Origin: Candidatus Poribacteria bacterium WGA-3G
GTDB taxonomy: Bacteria; Poribacteria; WGA-4E; WGA-3G
Direction of reading: 5' to 3'
NCBI GenBank assembly: GCA_000406005.1
Contig: ASZN01000027.1
Coordinates: 12,135-34,729 of the forward strand
DNA length: 22,595 bases
Every line of letters starts with the position of its first letter. Position 1 is the stretch's first letter. The notes under the pieces were generated by a model. That model did no database searches. It was given only the letters and a program-made list of their open reading frames with translations, and was not told the DNA's origin. Positions 14,837-21,463 of the stretch are shown piece after piece. A program made the translations under genes and the position numbers.

Positions 14837-15003
14837 TTACGTAACGCCAGTTTGATTAATCATTTCGGATGGGTTGCCGGTTCTATTTCCGCATCACAGA
14901 ACCGTGAATCGTAGCACAAACTGTTAGTTTGTGGGCTATACAGCACAAAATTAACAGTGGACGCTACATAATCAAACTTTTATCAAACTCACGTTTTACG
15001 TAA
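14837..15003. repeat. Candidate MITE-like element C with 'ttacgtaa' ends
   Basis: The left end 14837-14858 (ttacgtaa, cg, then agtttgat) and the right end 14981-15003 (reverse complement ttacgtaa, aacg, then gagtttgat) match over about 19 of 22 positions with one 2-base gap. Inside is the hairpin module gtagca-caaact-gtt-agtttgtg (14911-14933), also found at 19175-19197. It has no ORF. Mobility is inferred only from structure. Confidence 0.5.
14911..14933. repeat. Hairpin module, copy 1
   Basis: gtagca followed by an 8-bp perfect stem, cacaaact (14915-14922) and agtttgtg (14926-14933), with loop gtt. A second copy at 19175-19197 differs at three positions, and the differences keep the stem paired. 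Confidence 0.65.
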
Positions 15004-15023
15004 GTTCTATGAGAACAAAATAT

Positions 15024-15050
15024 AGGGCGGACCTTATAAGGGTCCGCCCT
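15024..15050 (-). terminator. Terminator-like hairpin downstream of amt (15105-16496)
   Basis: Perfect 10-bp GC-rich arms agggcggacc (15024-15033) and ggtccgccct (15041-15050), loop ttataag. On the minus strand the stem is followed by atattttg, a moderate T tract. A smaller 7-bp hairpin, gcacgat / atcgtgc (15062-15084), lies between it and the amt stop. The stem may also end transcription arriving on the plus strand. Confidence 0.65.
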
Positions 15051-15104
15051 GATATTTGCAGGCACGATTATTGTAATATCGTGCTAAATCGGAAAATGGA
15101 TTGC

Positions 15105-16496
15105 CTATGAAAGGTTATATCCGCGTTCGTTGTGCTGTGAGAGGTCGAGACCCTGGCGTTCGTCATCCTCTTCAACGCGTAAGCCGACTGTGGCATCAAC
15201 GATTTTGAGAATGATAAACGAGAGTACCCCACTCCAAACGATAGTAATGGCGATGCTAAGGAACTGCTTCCACACCTGTAAACCGATGTTAATTTCTACA
15301 AGTTCTCCGGCACTATTCTCTACTCCGGTACCACCTAAAGCCATAGCAGTAAATACACCAGTCAAGAGTGCCCCTACAATTCCACCGATACCGTGAACAC
15401 CGAATGCGTCAAGCGAGTCGTCATAGCCGAGTTTTGATTTCAGACTCGTAGCACCCCAGAAACAGACAACGCCAGAGACGAGTCCAATAACGAGCGCACC
15501 AATGGGTCCTACCGTTCCAGAAGCAGGCGTAATAGCAACTAAGCCAGCAACAGCACCTGTTACAATACCCAAGGCACTCGGTTTGCCGTGTTTTGCCCAC
15601 TCAACGAACATCCACGCAATAGCGGCGGTGGCGGTTGAAATTTGCGTAACAAGCATTGCCATCCCAGCAGTTCCATTCGCGGCAACAGCACTACCGGCAT
15701 TGAAACCGAACCAACCGACCCAGAGCATAGAGGCACCGACGACAGTAAGCGTCAAGCTATGCGGTGGCATAGCGGAGGTACCGTATCCGATCCGTTTTCC
15801 GACCAAGATCGCAGCGACAAGGGCGGCGATCCCTGCGTTGATATGTACAACATTTCCACCTGCGAAGTCGAGTGCGCCGATAATATCACCAAATAGCGAA
15901 CCGGGGCCAGACCATGCCATGTGGCAGAGCGGTGCGTACACAACTAATGACCACAGGACAGAAAAGATTAACATCGCCGAGAATTTCATCCGTTCAGCGA
16001 ATGCCCCAGCGATCAATGCGGGTGTGATAATAGCGAACGTCATCTGGAAGGTAATAAAAACGGTTTCGGGGATATCACCAGATAGTGAGTCTACACCAAC
16101 ACCGCGTAGGAACATAGTGCCGAGTCCACCGACAAAGGAACCGAGCGTAATTTTCCCTGCCTCCATACCAGCGGTATTAAAAGCAAGGCTATAACCGCAA
16201 ATTATCCATAAGATCGTCATCAACCCTGTCAATGCGAAACATTGCATGAGGACAGAGAGTACATTTTGGACACGCACGAGTCCACCGTAAAAGAGTGCGA
16301 GTCCAGGGATCGTCATAAAAAGCACAAGAGCAGTTGCGGTAAGCATCCAAGCGGTATTACCGGAATCAAGAGTTGCTGTATCTTGCGCCATCGCTAAACT
16401 CGGCACGCCACAGATCAATAGAATGACAATTAACGTTCCAATTCGTGTATAAGCAGTTCGCTTCCCTGCTAATAGTGATGCACATCGTTGTTGCAT
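15105..16496 (-). CDS. amtB: Ammonium transporter Amt (AmtB type, with signal peptide)
   Basis: 463 residues from the ATG at 16496, which has a strong GGAGG 6-7 nt upstream; a TTG at 16520 is less likely. A signal peptide (about 18-37, IGTLIVILLICGVPSLAMA) precedes eleven expected membrane helices. Amt hallmarks are present: LALFYGGLVR, FAERMKFSAMLIFSVLWSLVVYAPLCHMAW with pore His192, DFAGGNVVHINAGIAALVAA, and DAFGVHGIGGIVGALLTG with the second pore His368 (the twin-His of AmtB). It conducts ammonium/ammonia across the inner membrane. The short C-terminal tail (DATVGLRVEEDDERQGLDLSQHNERGY) is the conserved cytoplasmic regulatory tail that senses GlnK. No glnK is adjacent. It has its own promoter and a hairpin-rich leader. 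Confidence 0.95.
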   Translation of the reverse strand: MQQRCASLLAGKRTAYTRIGTLIVILLICGVPSLAMAQDTATLDSGNTAWMLTATALVLFMTIPGLALFYGGLVRVQNVLSVLMQCFALTGLMTILWIICGYSLAFNTAGMEAGKITLGSFVGGLGTMFLRGVGVDSLSGDIPETVFITFQMTFAIITPALIAGAFAERMKFSAMLIFSVLWSLVVYAPLCHMAWSGPGSLFGDIIGALDFAGGNVVHINAGIAALVAAILVGKRIGYGTSAMPPHSLTLTVVGASMLWVGWFGFNAGSAVAANGTAGMAMLVTQISTATAAIAWMFVEWAKHGKPSALGIVTGAVAGLVAITPASGTVGPIGALVIGLVSGVVCFWGATSLKSKLGYDDSLDAFGVHGIGGIVGALLTGVFTAMALGGTGVENSAGELVEINIGLQVWKQFLSIAITIVWSGVLSFIILKIVDATVGLRVEEDDERQGLDLSQHNERGYNLS

Positions 16497-16552
16497 CGGA
16501 ATCCTCCATAATATTGACAAGCCAATATTGCTTGCTTAGTTGTTTCTGCAAA

Positions 16553-16663
16553 GACAGACAACTTTGTCTGTCCTTCAATTTTTCTAATCGCGGGGTTGTT
16601 ATGTTGACCCGCGGTCTGTTTTTCAGACCGAACACATTTATGTGAAAGCCGGGGTTACAACCC
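16553..16663 (-). repeat. Cluster of short palindromes in the amtB leader
   Basis: Hairpins along the region are gacagacaa-ct-ttgtctgtc (16553-16572), gcggg/cccgc around gttgttatgttga (about 16590-16612), cggtctg-ttttt-cagaccg (16612-16630), cacat-tt-atgtg (16633-16644) and gggtt-ac-aaccc (16652-16663). In the predicted amtB transcript they would form a string of stem-loops ending about 57 nt before the ATG. They could be a regulatory leader or stacked intergenic repeats; no known riboswitch consensus was recognised. Confidence 0.6.
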
Positions 16664-16689
16664 TGTCTACCAACAAAGGTTTATAGTCA

Positions 16690-16717
16690 AGTATACAATT
16701 AACCATACATCTGTAAA
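16690..16717 (-). promoter_or_regulatory. Sigma70-type promoter for amtB
   Basis: On the minus strand: TTTACA (plus 16712-16717), 16-bp spacer, TATACT (plus 16690-16695). It is placed after the terminator of the upstream amt gene and before amtB. I saw no sigma54-type TGGCAC-N5-TTGC motif here. Confidence 0.5.
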
Positions 16718-16737
16718 CTAATTTCACGTAGCAAAAA

Positions 16738-16803
16738 GGGGAGCACCCACAAGAGCGGAAGTAAAACCCAGGGATATAAGTGAAACTTCCTGTGGGTGGT
16801 CCC
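16738..16803 (-). terminator. Intrinsic terminator of the amt gene at 16842-18239
   Basis: Minus-strand hairpin: the arm at 16791-16803 (tgtgggtggtccc on the plus strand) pairs with gggagcacccaca (16739-16751) with one mismatch, continued inward by acttcc (16785-16790) with ggaagt (16757-16762). The stem is followed in the leftward direction by ccttttt (plus-strand aaaaagg). It begins about 38 bp after the amt stop codon. Confidence 0.85.
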
Positions 16804-16841
16804 TATTAAATTTGTAGCGCAAAGGCTACTGGACAGATACG

Positions 16842-18239
16842 TTAACGGATCGCGGAGACGTTAAAGTCGGGATAGGCACTCGCGCCGTGCTCCTCATAAT
16901 CGAGTCCTGCCTGTTCTTCTTCTTCCGTGACACGCAAGCCTGTAACCGCTTTGATTGCGGAGAAGAGAATAAACCCGGTAACAAGACACCATACGAGAAC
17001 AGCGAGAACACCGACGATCTGTGCGCCGAGGAGTGCGAATCCTCCACCGTAGAAAAACCCACTTGAACTGTCGAAAAGTCCGAGAAGGATTGTACCTACT
17101 GCGCCACACGTGCCGTGAACGGAGATTGCGCCAACAGGGTCATCAATCCGCAAACGTTCAAACATTAGCACGCTCAAGACGACGACAATACCACCAATCG
17201 CACCGATAATCGCGGCATCCCTCGGACTGACGGATGCGCAACCTGCAGTAATCGCGACCAAGCCAGCGAGTGCACCGTTGAGAGACATCCCCGCGTCGGG
17301 TTTACCGAGCAGTATCCACGCGGTAATCATCGCTGTAATAGCACCTGCAGCGGCGGCGAGGTTCGTGGTGACGGCGATACCAGAAATTTCTGCGGCATCT
17401 GCACCCATTTGGCTACCGGGGTTGAATCCGAACCAACCGAGCCACAAGATAAAGACACCGAGTGCAGCGAGCGGCAGATTGTGCCCTGCAATCGGTCTCG
17501 GTTTGCCTTCACTATCATATTTGCCAAGACGTGGTCCTAAAACGACTGCACCTGTTAGGGCAAGCCAGCCACCCGTTGAGTGAACGACTGTTGAACCGGC
17601 AAAATCGGACATGCCCATGCTTGACAACCAACCGCCACCCCAAATCCAGTGTCCAACAATCGGATAGATGATACCGGTGATGAAGACACTATAGATAAGA
17701 TAACTTTTAAACTGTGTCCGTTCTGCCATTGCACCGGAGACGATAGTTGCGGCTGTAGCAGCGAACACGAGTTGGAAGAGCCATGCAGCGTGTGTTGGTA
17801 CGGAACTCCATTCTAATGAACTAAATACACCAGAATCAGACGGTACGAACCATCCACTCGTACCCATAAATGCGTTTCCGGTACCGAACATAATCGCGAA
17901 ACCGATCGCCCAGTATGCGATAGAACCCATTGAAAAGTCCATCAGGTTCTTCATGAGAATGTTGACAGCGTTCTTGGCACGCGTGAACCCAGATTCCACC
18001 ATAGCGAACCCTGCCTGCATAAAGAAGACGAGGAATGCAGCGACAAGTACCCACAGTGTGTCCGCCATATATTTTGCATCAGGAACCTTAATCATCTCTG
18101 CCTCGTAAGCCGTACCCTCGTAAACTTTTATTTTTTCACCTTCAGCCTCCAGGTCGTCAACATTCTGGTTTAAGGCGAAAACATTTAGACTCAGCAGGCA
18201 CGTGAGGATAAAAACGGATATGATAATCTTTTTCTTCAT
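16842..18239 (-). CDS. amt: Second ammonium transporter (Amt, divergent from the first)
   Basis: 465 residues with a signal peptide (MKKKIIISVFILTCLLSLNVFA) and an extra charged periplasmic N-terminal stretch of about 35 residues (NQNVDDLEAEGEKIKVYEGTAYEAEMIK) before the first Amt helix (WVLVAAFLVFFMQAGFAMVESGFTRAKNAVNILMKNLMDF). The FFMQAGFAMVE and RAKNAVNILMKN motifs place it in the cyanobacterial/plant-like Amt branch rather than the AmtB branch. Pore histidines are in YPIVGHWIWGGG and GAISVHGTCGAVG. The C-terminus (GLRVTEEEEQAGLDYEEHGASAYPDF) is the conserved regulatory tail. The Shine-Dalgarno is GGAGAGA. It follows the putative outer-membrane protein gene by 116 bp and has its own strong terminator. 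The two transporters may differ in affinity or regulation; that is inference. Confidence 0.94.
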   Translation of the reverse strand: MKKKIIISVFILTCLLSLNVFALNQNVDDLEAEGEKIKVYEGTAYEAEMIKVPDAKYMADTLWVLVAAFLVFFMQAGFAMVESGFTRAKNAVNILMKNLMDFSMGSIAYWAIGFAIMFGTGNAFMGTSGWFVPSDSGVFSSLEWSSVPTHAAWLFQLVFAATAATIVSGAMAERTQFKSYLIYSVFITGIIYPIVGHWIWGGGWLSSMGMSDFAGSTVVHSTGGWLALTGAVVLGPRLGKYDSEGKPRPIAGHNLPLAALGVFILWLGWFGFNPGSQMGADAAEISGIAVTTNLAAAAGAITAMITAWILLGKPDAGMSLNGALAGLVAITAGCASVSPRDAAIIGAIGGIVVVLSVLMFERLRIDDPVGAISVHGTCGAVGTILLGLFDSSSGFFYGGGFALLGAQIVGVLAVLVWCLVTGFILFSAIKAVTGLRVTEEEEQAGLDYEEHGASAYPDFNVSAIR

Positions 18240-18290
18240 TTTTCTGAATCTCTCCTTTGCGTCAATCTATTTTAAAAACTGTGGATGTTC

Positions 18291-18332
18291 ATCGCGAACC
18301 GTAAGACTGTTGCGTTGTCCTCGGCTCGCGAT
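18291..18332 (-). terminator. Hairpin between the outer-membrane protein gene and amt
   Basis: atcgcgaaccg (18291-18301) and cggctcgcgat (18322-18332) pair at 10 of 11 positions around a 20-nt loop. In the leftward direction a T run (agttttta) comes about 12 nt after the stem, so it may be a weak terminator that reduces read-through from the upstream gene into amt. Confidence 0.45.
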
Positions 18333-18355
18333 AATATCGACCCTCTCTTATTTCC

Positions 18356-19093
18356 CTACCACGTTCGGACGAAAGTCATTCTGCCGGTAATCCCTGTTTC
18401 TTCATCACCTTTCTGGGTCTCAAATCCGACAAAAACACCGAGCGTATTATTTTCGCCATAACCGACATTCGCTCGACCCCCAACAACCATGCTACTGAGT
18501 CCACCTTCATCACCTAAACCGATCGTTACTTCTACCTGTGGACCGATAGCAACCGTATCGTTGATCGAAAGGAGGATGAAGTCGCGTGTATAAATCGAAT
18601 CGTCGCCATAATCAAAAGGCGAGTTGAAGAACCCTTGAATCCAAGATTCAAAATAGATGGAACCTGCCGTGAGGTAGGTGAACAGCTGCGGTGCGATCAA
18701 GGAAGAGGGACCATCCGCGGCGGCATAGTCAAACCCAATACCGACCATCGGAAGGAAACTCAGGGAGAGTGAATCGCTATCAACAACAGGAATACCGAGA
18801 CCAATGTCCAACTCACCGAACGTTCCAACGACGTAAATATCGGTATCCAGGGAGAGACCGCCGAGGAAACTTGGGGAATGGCTGGCACCGACCCAGATCT
18901 GCGTTCCCAAACTATCTGTATCCGTTCGGAACCACCCGGAAGCACCTGATGCCTCTTCTTCCATCATCTCTTCTTCCATCATCTCTTCTTCACCCATTTC
19001 ATGGGCATCTGCATAAACCATCGGGACACTACCAATTGCGAAAATACACGCAACGGCTAATAGACGAACTAACCAAACAGTATACGTTTTCAT
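18356..19093 (-). CDS. Putative outer-membrane beta-barrel protein with acidic N-terminal repeat
   Basis: 245 residues. A signal peptide (about 1-28, WLVRLLAVACIFAIGSVPMVYA) is followed by an acidic Met/Glu segment with a repeated EEEMM unit (about 34-47). The rest is Gly-rich alternating beta strand (for example LDTDIYVVGTFGELDIGLGIPVV, LSLSFLPMVGIGFDY, TLGVFVGFETQKG) and ends in GRMTFVRTW, an aromatic C-terminus like a barrel sorting signal. I cannot name the family. Presence of two Amt genes directly downstream on the same strand suggests a role in nitrogen uptake, for instance as an outer-membrane pore, but that is only context. ATG 19093 has AAGGAG about 12 nt upstream, a long spacing. 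A palindrome lies just upstream of the ribosome site. Confidence 0.72.
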   Translation of the reverse strand: MKTYTVWLVRLLAVACIFAIGSVPMVYADAHEMGEEEMMEEEMMEEEASGASGWFRTDTDSLGTQIWVGASHSPSFLGGLSLDTDIYVVGTFGELDIGLGIPVVDSDSLSLSFLPMVGIGFDYAAADGPSSLIAPQLFTYLTAGSIYFESWIQGFFNSPFDYGDDSIYTRDFILLSINDTVAIGPQVEVTIGLGDEGGLSSMVVGGRANVGYGENNTLGVFVGFETQKGDEETGITGRMTFVRTW

Positions 19094-19113
19094 TAAATTA
19101 AATTCTCCTTTAT

Positions 19114-19130
19114 GTGCATTTAAAATGCAC
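19114..19130. promoter_or_regulatory. Palindrome upstream of the outer-membrane protein gene
   Basis: gtgcattt (19114-19121), a, aaatgcac (19123-19130): perfect 8-bp arms with a single central base, ending 4 bp before the AAGGAG ribosome site of the gene read leftward. It could be an operator or a small leader hairpin that affects translation. Confidence 0.5.
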
Positions 19131-19141
19131 TTACAGACTGT

Positions 19142-19262
19142 GTAATACCATTTCTGATTTTATTTGCCTCTTATGTAGCATAGACTGTTAGTCTGTGTTC
19201 CGGTATGCCACCGTATTTCATAACATGCGGTAATGCGACAACACTGTTTAGAAATGGTATAA
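19142..19262. repeat. Candidate MITE-like element B
   Basis: Left end gtaataccatttctga (19142-19157) and right end ttagaaatggtataac (19248-19263) are inverted repeats at 14 of 16 positions. It shares the 13-mer taataccatttct with element A at 3109-3253, and both have a small internal hairpin (here at 19179-19197). It has no ORF. Confidence 0.6.
19175..19197. repeat. Hairpin module, copy 2
   Basis: gtagca followed by the stem catagact (19179-19186) and agtctgtg (19190-19197), loop gtt, with one G-T wobble. It is homologous to 14911-14933; the agact/agtct versus aaact/agttt difference is a compensatory base-pair change. Confidence 0.6.
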
Positions 19263-19321
19263 CTTTGAGCAATATACATTCACGGAATGCAAATCCAAAC
19301 TTCAATAGAGAAACTGGTTGC

Positions 19322-19350
19322 TTGACTCTGGCATCAACTTGTGATATAGT
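19322..19350 (+). promoter_or_regulatory. Strong sigma70-type promoter upstream of the glycosyltransferase
   Basis: TTGACT (19322-19327), 17-bp spacer, TATAGT (19345-19350). The predicted start is about 250 nt before the glycosyltransferase ATG at 19607, giving a long untranslated leader that runs through the micro-repeats. It could alternatively express a small RNA; no clear terminator is seen just after it. Confidence 0.5.
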
Positions 19351-19606
19351 GGTTCTCGTCTGCACAAACGGCAGGTTTTTTACCAGTGTCAACTTATGCA
19401 CCTATTTTCTCTTAAAGCAAAACGCGTGCCAATTAATAGTTTTCAGTTGTCAGTGCATTCGCTTCGCTCACTTTCAGTTGCCAGTAATGTAAGCATTACA
19501 AGCGTTTAACCGATAATAGATAACGGATAACGCCCTCGTGAGGCAAACTCTTAAAACCGATAACTCATAACTGATAACTCTCACTGCGAGGCAAACTCTC
19601 AAACAA

Positions 19607-21013
19607 ATGCTGAAATTTTCAACAGAAGATTGCCCAAAAAAGATGCAAATCGTGATTTTGAGTGCCGTTGTGATGTTCGGCGCAGCACTCCGTTTTTGGA
19701 ACCTCGGACACTGGAGTTTTTGGATTGACGAGGTCTTCACAGTCAGAGACGCACAAAACCTCTCGTTCGGCAGTTTTCGGTCCATTCCGAACCCGATTCC
19801 CTACCTTGCGGTGAAATTATCGATGCTTATCGGTGGCAATACGGAATGGGGGAGCCGTCTGATTCCGTGCCTCGTCGGAATCGTTTCAATCCCTGCTGTT
19901 TTCGGGTTAGGACGGACCCTGTACAATTGGCGTGTTGGACTTCTTAGCAGTGCGTTTGTGGCGTGTGCCAGTTGGCATCTGTTTTGGGCACAGAACGCTC
20001 GCTATCCTGTCTTTACCTTCCTGTTTGCAGTTCTGACAGCGTGGTGCTTCTACCTGTCTCTCGAGCGAGATTCGACACTTCTGATAATCGGTGCACTCAC
20101 TTGCTGTTTGTGTCTAATCCTTTCACATACACTCTCGGTTGTCATCGTTCCAGCGTTAGCAGTTTACGCTGTCATCTGTCTATTAGAAAAGTCTAATAGA
20201 AAACGGTGGATAAATCTGCTCATTTTTTTCATCCCGTTCGCGTTACCCGTATTAGCCTTGGTGCTTCCAGAAGTACGCGGCTATCTTTTCTCTGGCTGGG
20301 GACGCAATGAATGGCAACGCAGTCCGCTCTATATTGTCTTAACGCTTGTGCAGGGTGTGAGTGTGCCGGTAGCCGTAACCGCTTTTTTCGGTGCCGCTTC
20401 GACCTCATTTAATAGATCGACGCGTTTTCTAATCTGCTATGCTGGCGTGCCGTTAGTACTCTTTCTTATCGCCTCGCAGCTTCAAAACGTCGCTGGCTAT
20501 TATCTGTTCTGGACAACGGCAGGCTATTTCATTCTCGCAGGTGTTGCGTGCGAACAGATATGGAAGATAGTGGAGGACAAAACCGCCAGGATACTCGGTA
20601 TACTTGTCCCTTGCGTCTTAGTCGTGATGCTGCTCTCACAAGATTATCTCTACTTCAAAATTGAAAACGGTGGGCGACCGAAATGGCGAGAAGCGTTTGC
20701 AGCCATCCGAATGGAGAAACAACCCGCCGATAAAGTGGTACTTTCAGAACCTGAGATGGGCAAATACTATCTTCCAGAACTATCGCCAATTTATATCGGT
20801 GAATTGTTAGACGACAAGAAAGGTTTTGAGAGCCAGTGGGAAAATTCAGGAAAGCATCGGTTATGGTTCGTCGTGGATGTAGCAAGTTTTAACGTCTTCG
20901 ATGCAAACGAAAATGTCCGCAGTTGGATACGTCAACGCGGACATCTTGTCCAAACGTTCCCTGCCTTCTCACGCGCAAAAGATAGGACGATTCATATCTA
21001 TCTATTGGAATGA
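19607..21013 (+). CDS. GT-C type membrane glycosyltransferase (ArnT/PMT-like, GT39/GT83 family)
   Basis: 468 residues, mostly membrane helices to about residue 350, followed by a soluble C-terminal part. Signatures of dolichyl/undecaprenyl-phosphate-sugar-dependent transferases: WNLGHWSFWIDEVFT after the first helix (Asp41-Glu42, the DE motif holding the catalytic acid) and SWHLFWAQNARYPVFTFLFA (about 122-138), matching the S-x-x-x-x-x-Q-x-x-R-[YF] helix. The protein moves a sugar from a polyprenyl-phosphate carrier to a lipid or protein on the periplasmic side; the acceptor is unknown. No good Shine-Dalgarno precedes ATG 19607; an ATG at 19643 (MQIVIL) is an alternative start and leaves the DE motif intact. 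A MITE-like element begins 12 bp after the stop. Confidence 0.83.
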   Translation: MLKFSTEDCPKKMQIVILSAVVMFGAALRFWNLGHWSFWIDEVFTVRDAQNLSFGSFRSIPNPIPYLAVKLSMLIGGNTEWGSRLIPCLVGIVSIPAVFGLGRTLYNWRVGLLSSAFVACASWHLFWAQNARYPVFTFLFAVLTAWCFYLSLERDSTLLIIGALTCCLCLILSHTLSVVIVPALAVYAVICLLEKSNRKRWINLLIFFIPFALPVLALVLPEVRGYLFSGWGRNEWQRSPLYIVLTLVQGVSVPVAVTAFFGAASTSFNRSTRFLICYAGVPLVLFLIASQLQNVAGYYLFWTTAGYFILAGVACEQIWKIVEDKTARILGILVPCVLVVMLLSQDYLYFKIENGGRPKWREAFAAIRMEKQPADKVVLSEPEMGKYYLPELSPIYIGELLDDKKGFESQWENSGKHRLWFVVDVASFNVFDANENVRSWIRQRGHLVQTFPAFSRAKDRTIHIYLLE

Positions 21014-21024
21014 AACACTTTATC

Positions 21025-21352
21025 CAGAGTCATTCAATTGTCACACAGCTTCGATTTTTTGGCACAAATCCCTCCCCGGTAGGAGCGAGTGTTTTTGCTT
21101 GGGTGTTTCTTATTGCTCGCGATCCCTCCACGAAAATGCCTGAAAAAACGAAAACTGAATCGCTCTGCGATTTATCCAGGCCCATTCAATTTTAAGAAAT
21201 TATTGGATTGGACATCTTTTTTTCCAGGATCCGCTGCGAAATGCTGCGAAATGCTGCGAAAATTTCCGCGGTTTGTCTTAAAACATAACATATATTAAGT
21301 ATTAACACCTGCGAAAAGGACAACACCAAAAACGGACAATTGAATGACTCTG
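21025..21352. mobile_element. MITE-like element with perfect 18-bp terminal inverted repeats
   Basis: cagagtcattcaattgtc (21025-21042) and gacaattgaatgactctg (21335-21352) are exact reverse complements, 328 bp end to end, with no credible ORF between them. A 9-bp direct repeat, ctttatcca, flanks it (21018-21026 and 21357-21365), possibly a target duplication, though it overlaps the left end by 2 bases and is 4 bases off on the right. Just outside the right end, caattgtgactct (21364-21376) is a third, imperfect copy of the terminal motif. It is probably non-autonomous; the transposase family cannot be named. Confidence 0.6.
21233..21262. repeat. Three tandem 10-bp units (gctgcgaaat)
   Basis: gctgcgaaat at 21233-21242 and 21243-21252, then gctgcgaaaa at 21253-21262, inside the MITE-like element. 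Confidence 0.85.
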
Positions 21353-21463
21353 TGTTCTTTATCCAATTGTGACTCTATGGACCTTACTTATAGTTTGTAT
21401 CAAATGACCCCATGAGTTAAACTAATAGTATGCGTTAATCTAACGGGTAGATGTATTTGCAGC

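Larger units (their letters stand above)
14725..15104. other. 380-bp gene-free interval between convergent hydrolase and amt genes
   Basis: It holds no credible gene. In order it contains a purine-rich imperfect inverted repeat (14733-14745 with 14771-14783), a MITE-like segment (14837-15003) with an internal hairpin (14915-14933), a strong 10-bp hairpin (15024-15050) and a 7-bp hairpin (15062-15084). The last two lie on the 3' side of amt. Confidence 0.7.
16497..16841. other. 345-bp gap between the two amt genes: promoter, structured leader, terminator
   Basis: It has no gene. Read leftward it holds the amt-2 terminator (16738-16803), a promoter (16690-16717) and a leader of about 185 nt with several consecutive hairpins (16553-16663) before the amtB ribosome site. 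Confidence 0.7.
19094..19606. other. 513-bp gene-free interval between divergent genes
   Basis: No credible coding region was found; open frames here have no Shine-Dalgarno and are rich in Cys/His and hydrophobic codons typical of noise. It contains the palindrome at 19114-19130, MITE-like element B (19142-19262), a strong plus-strand promoter (19322-19350), 'cagttgtcagt/cagttgccagt' and 'gataactgataac' micro-repeats (19440-19580) and a 12-base direct repeat, gaggcaaactct (19540-19551 and 19588-19599). Confidence 0.7.
21014..21463. other. 450-bp gene-free interval
   Basis: It is dominated by the segment with 18-bp terminal inverted repeats (21025-21352), which carries a 10-bp tandem repeat. 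The remaining ~110 bp before the Rpn-type gene is AT-rich and shows nothing beyond a small cgtta-atc-taacg palindrome near 21433-21445. Confidence 0.7.

Noticed and set aside
15502..16194. 230-residue open frame antisense to amtB
   Set aside because: It is a mirror of the strongly conserved amtB coding sequence on the other strand, with no ribosome site and a low-complexity Ala/Pro/Ile/Thr composition.
16500..16841. Sigma54 (NtrC-dependent) promoter expected before amt genes
   Set aside because: No TGGCAC-N5-TTGC[AT] match was found upstream of either amt gene on the reading strand; a sigma70-type site fits better.
18950..19000. Tandem 15-bp DNA repeat (tcttcttccatca-type) as a regulatory array
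   Set aside because: It is explained by the coding of the EEEMM repeat in the putative outer-membrane protein.
19205..19492. 95-residue frame in the 513-bp gap
   Set aside because: It starts inside the MITE-like element, crosses a promoter and micro-repeats, has no ribosome site and shows no family pattern.
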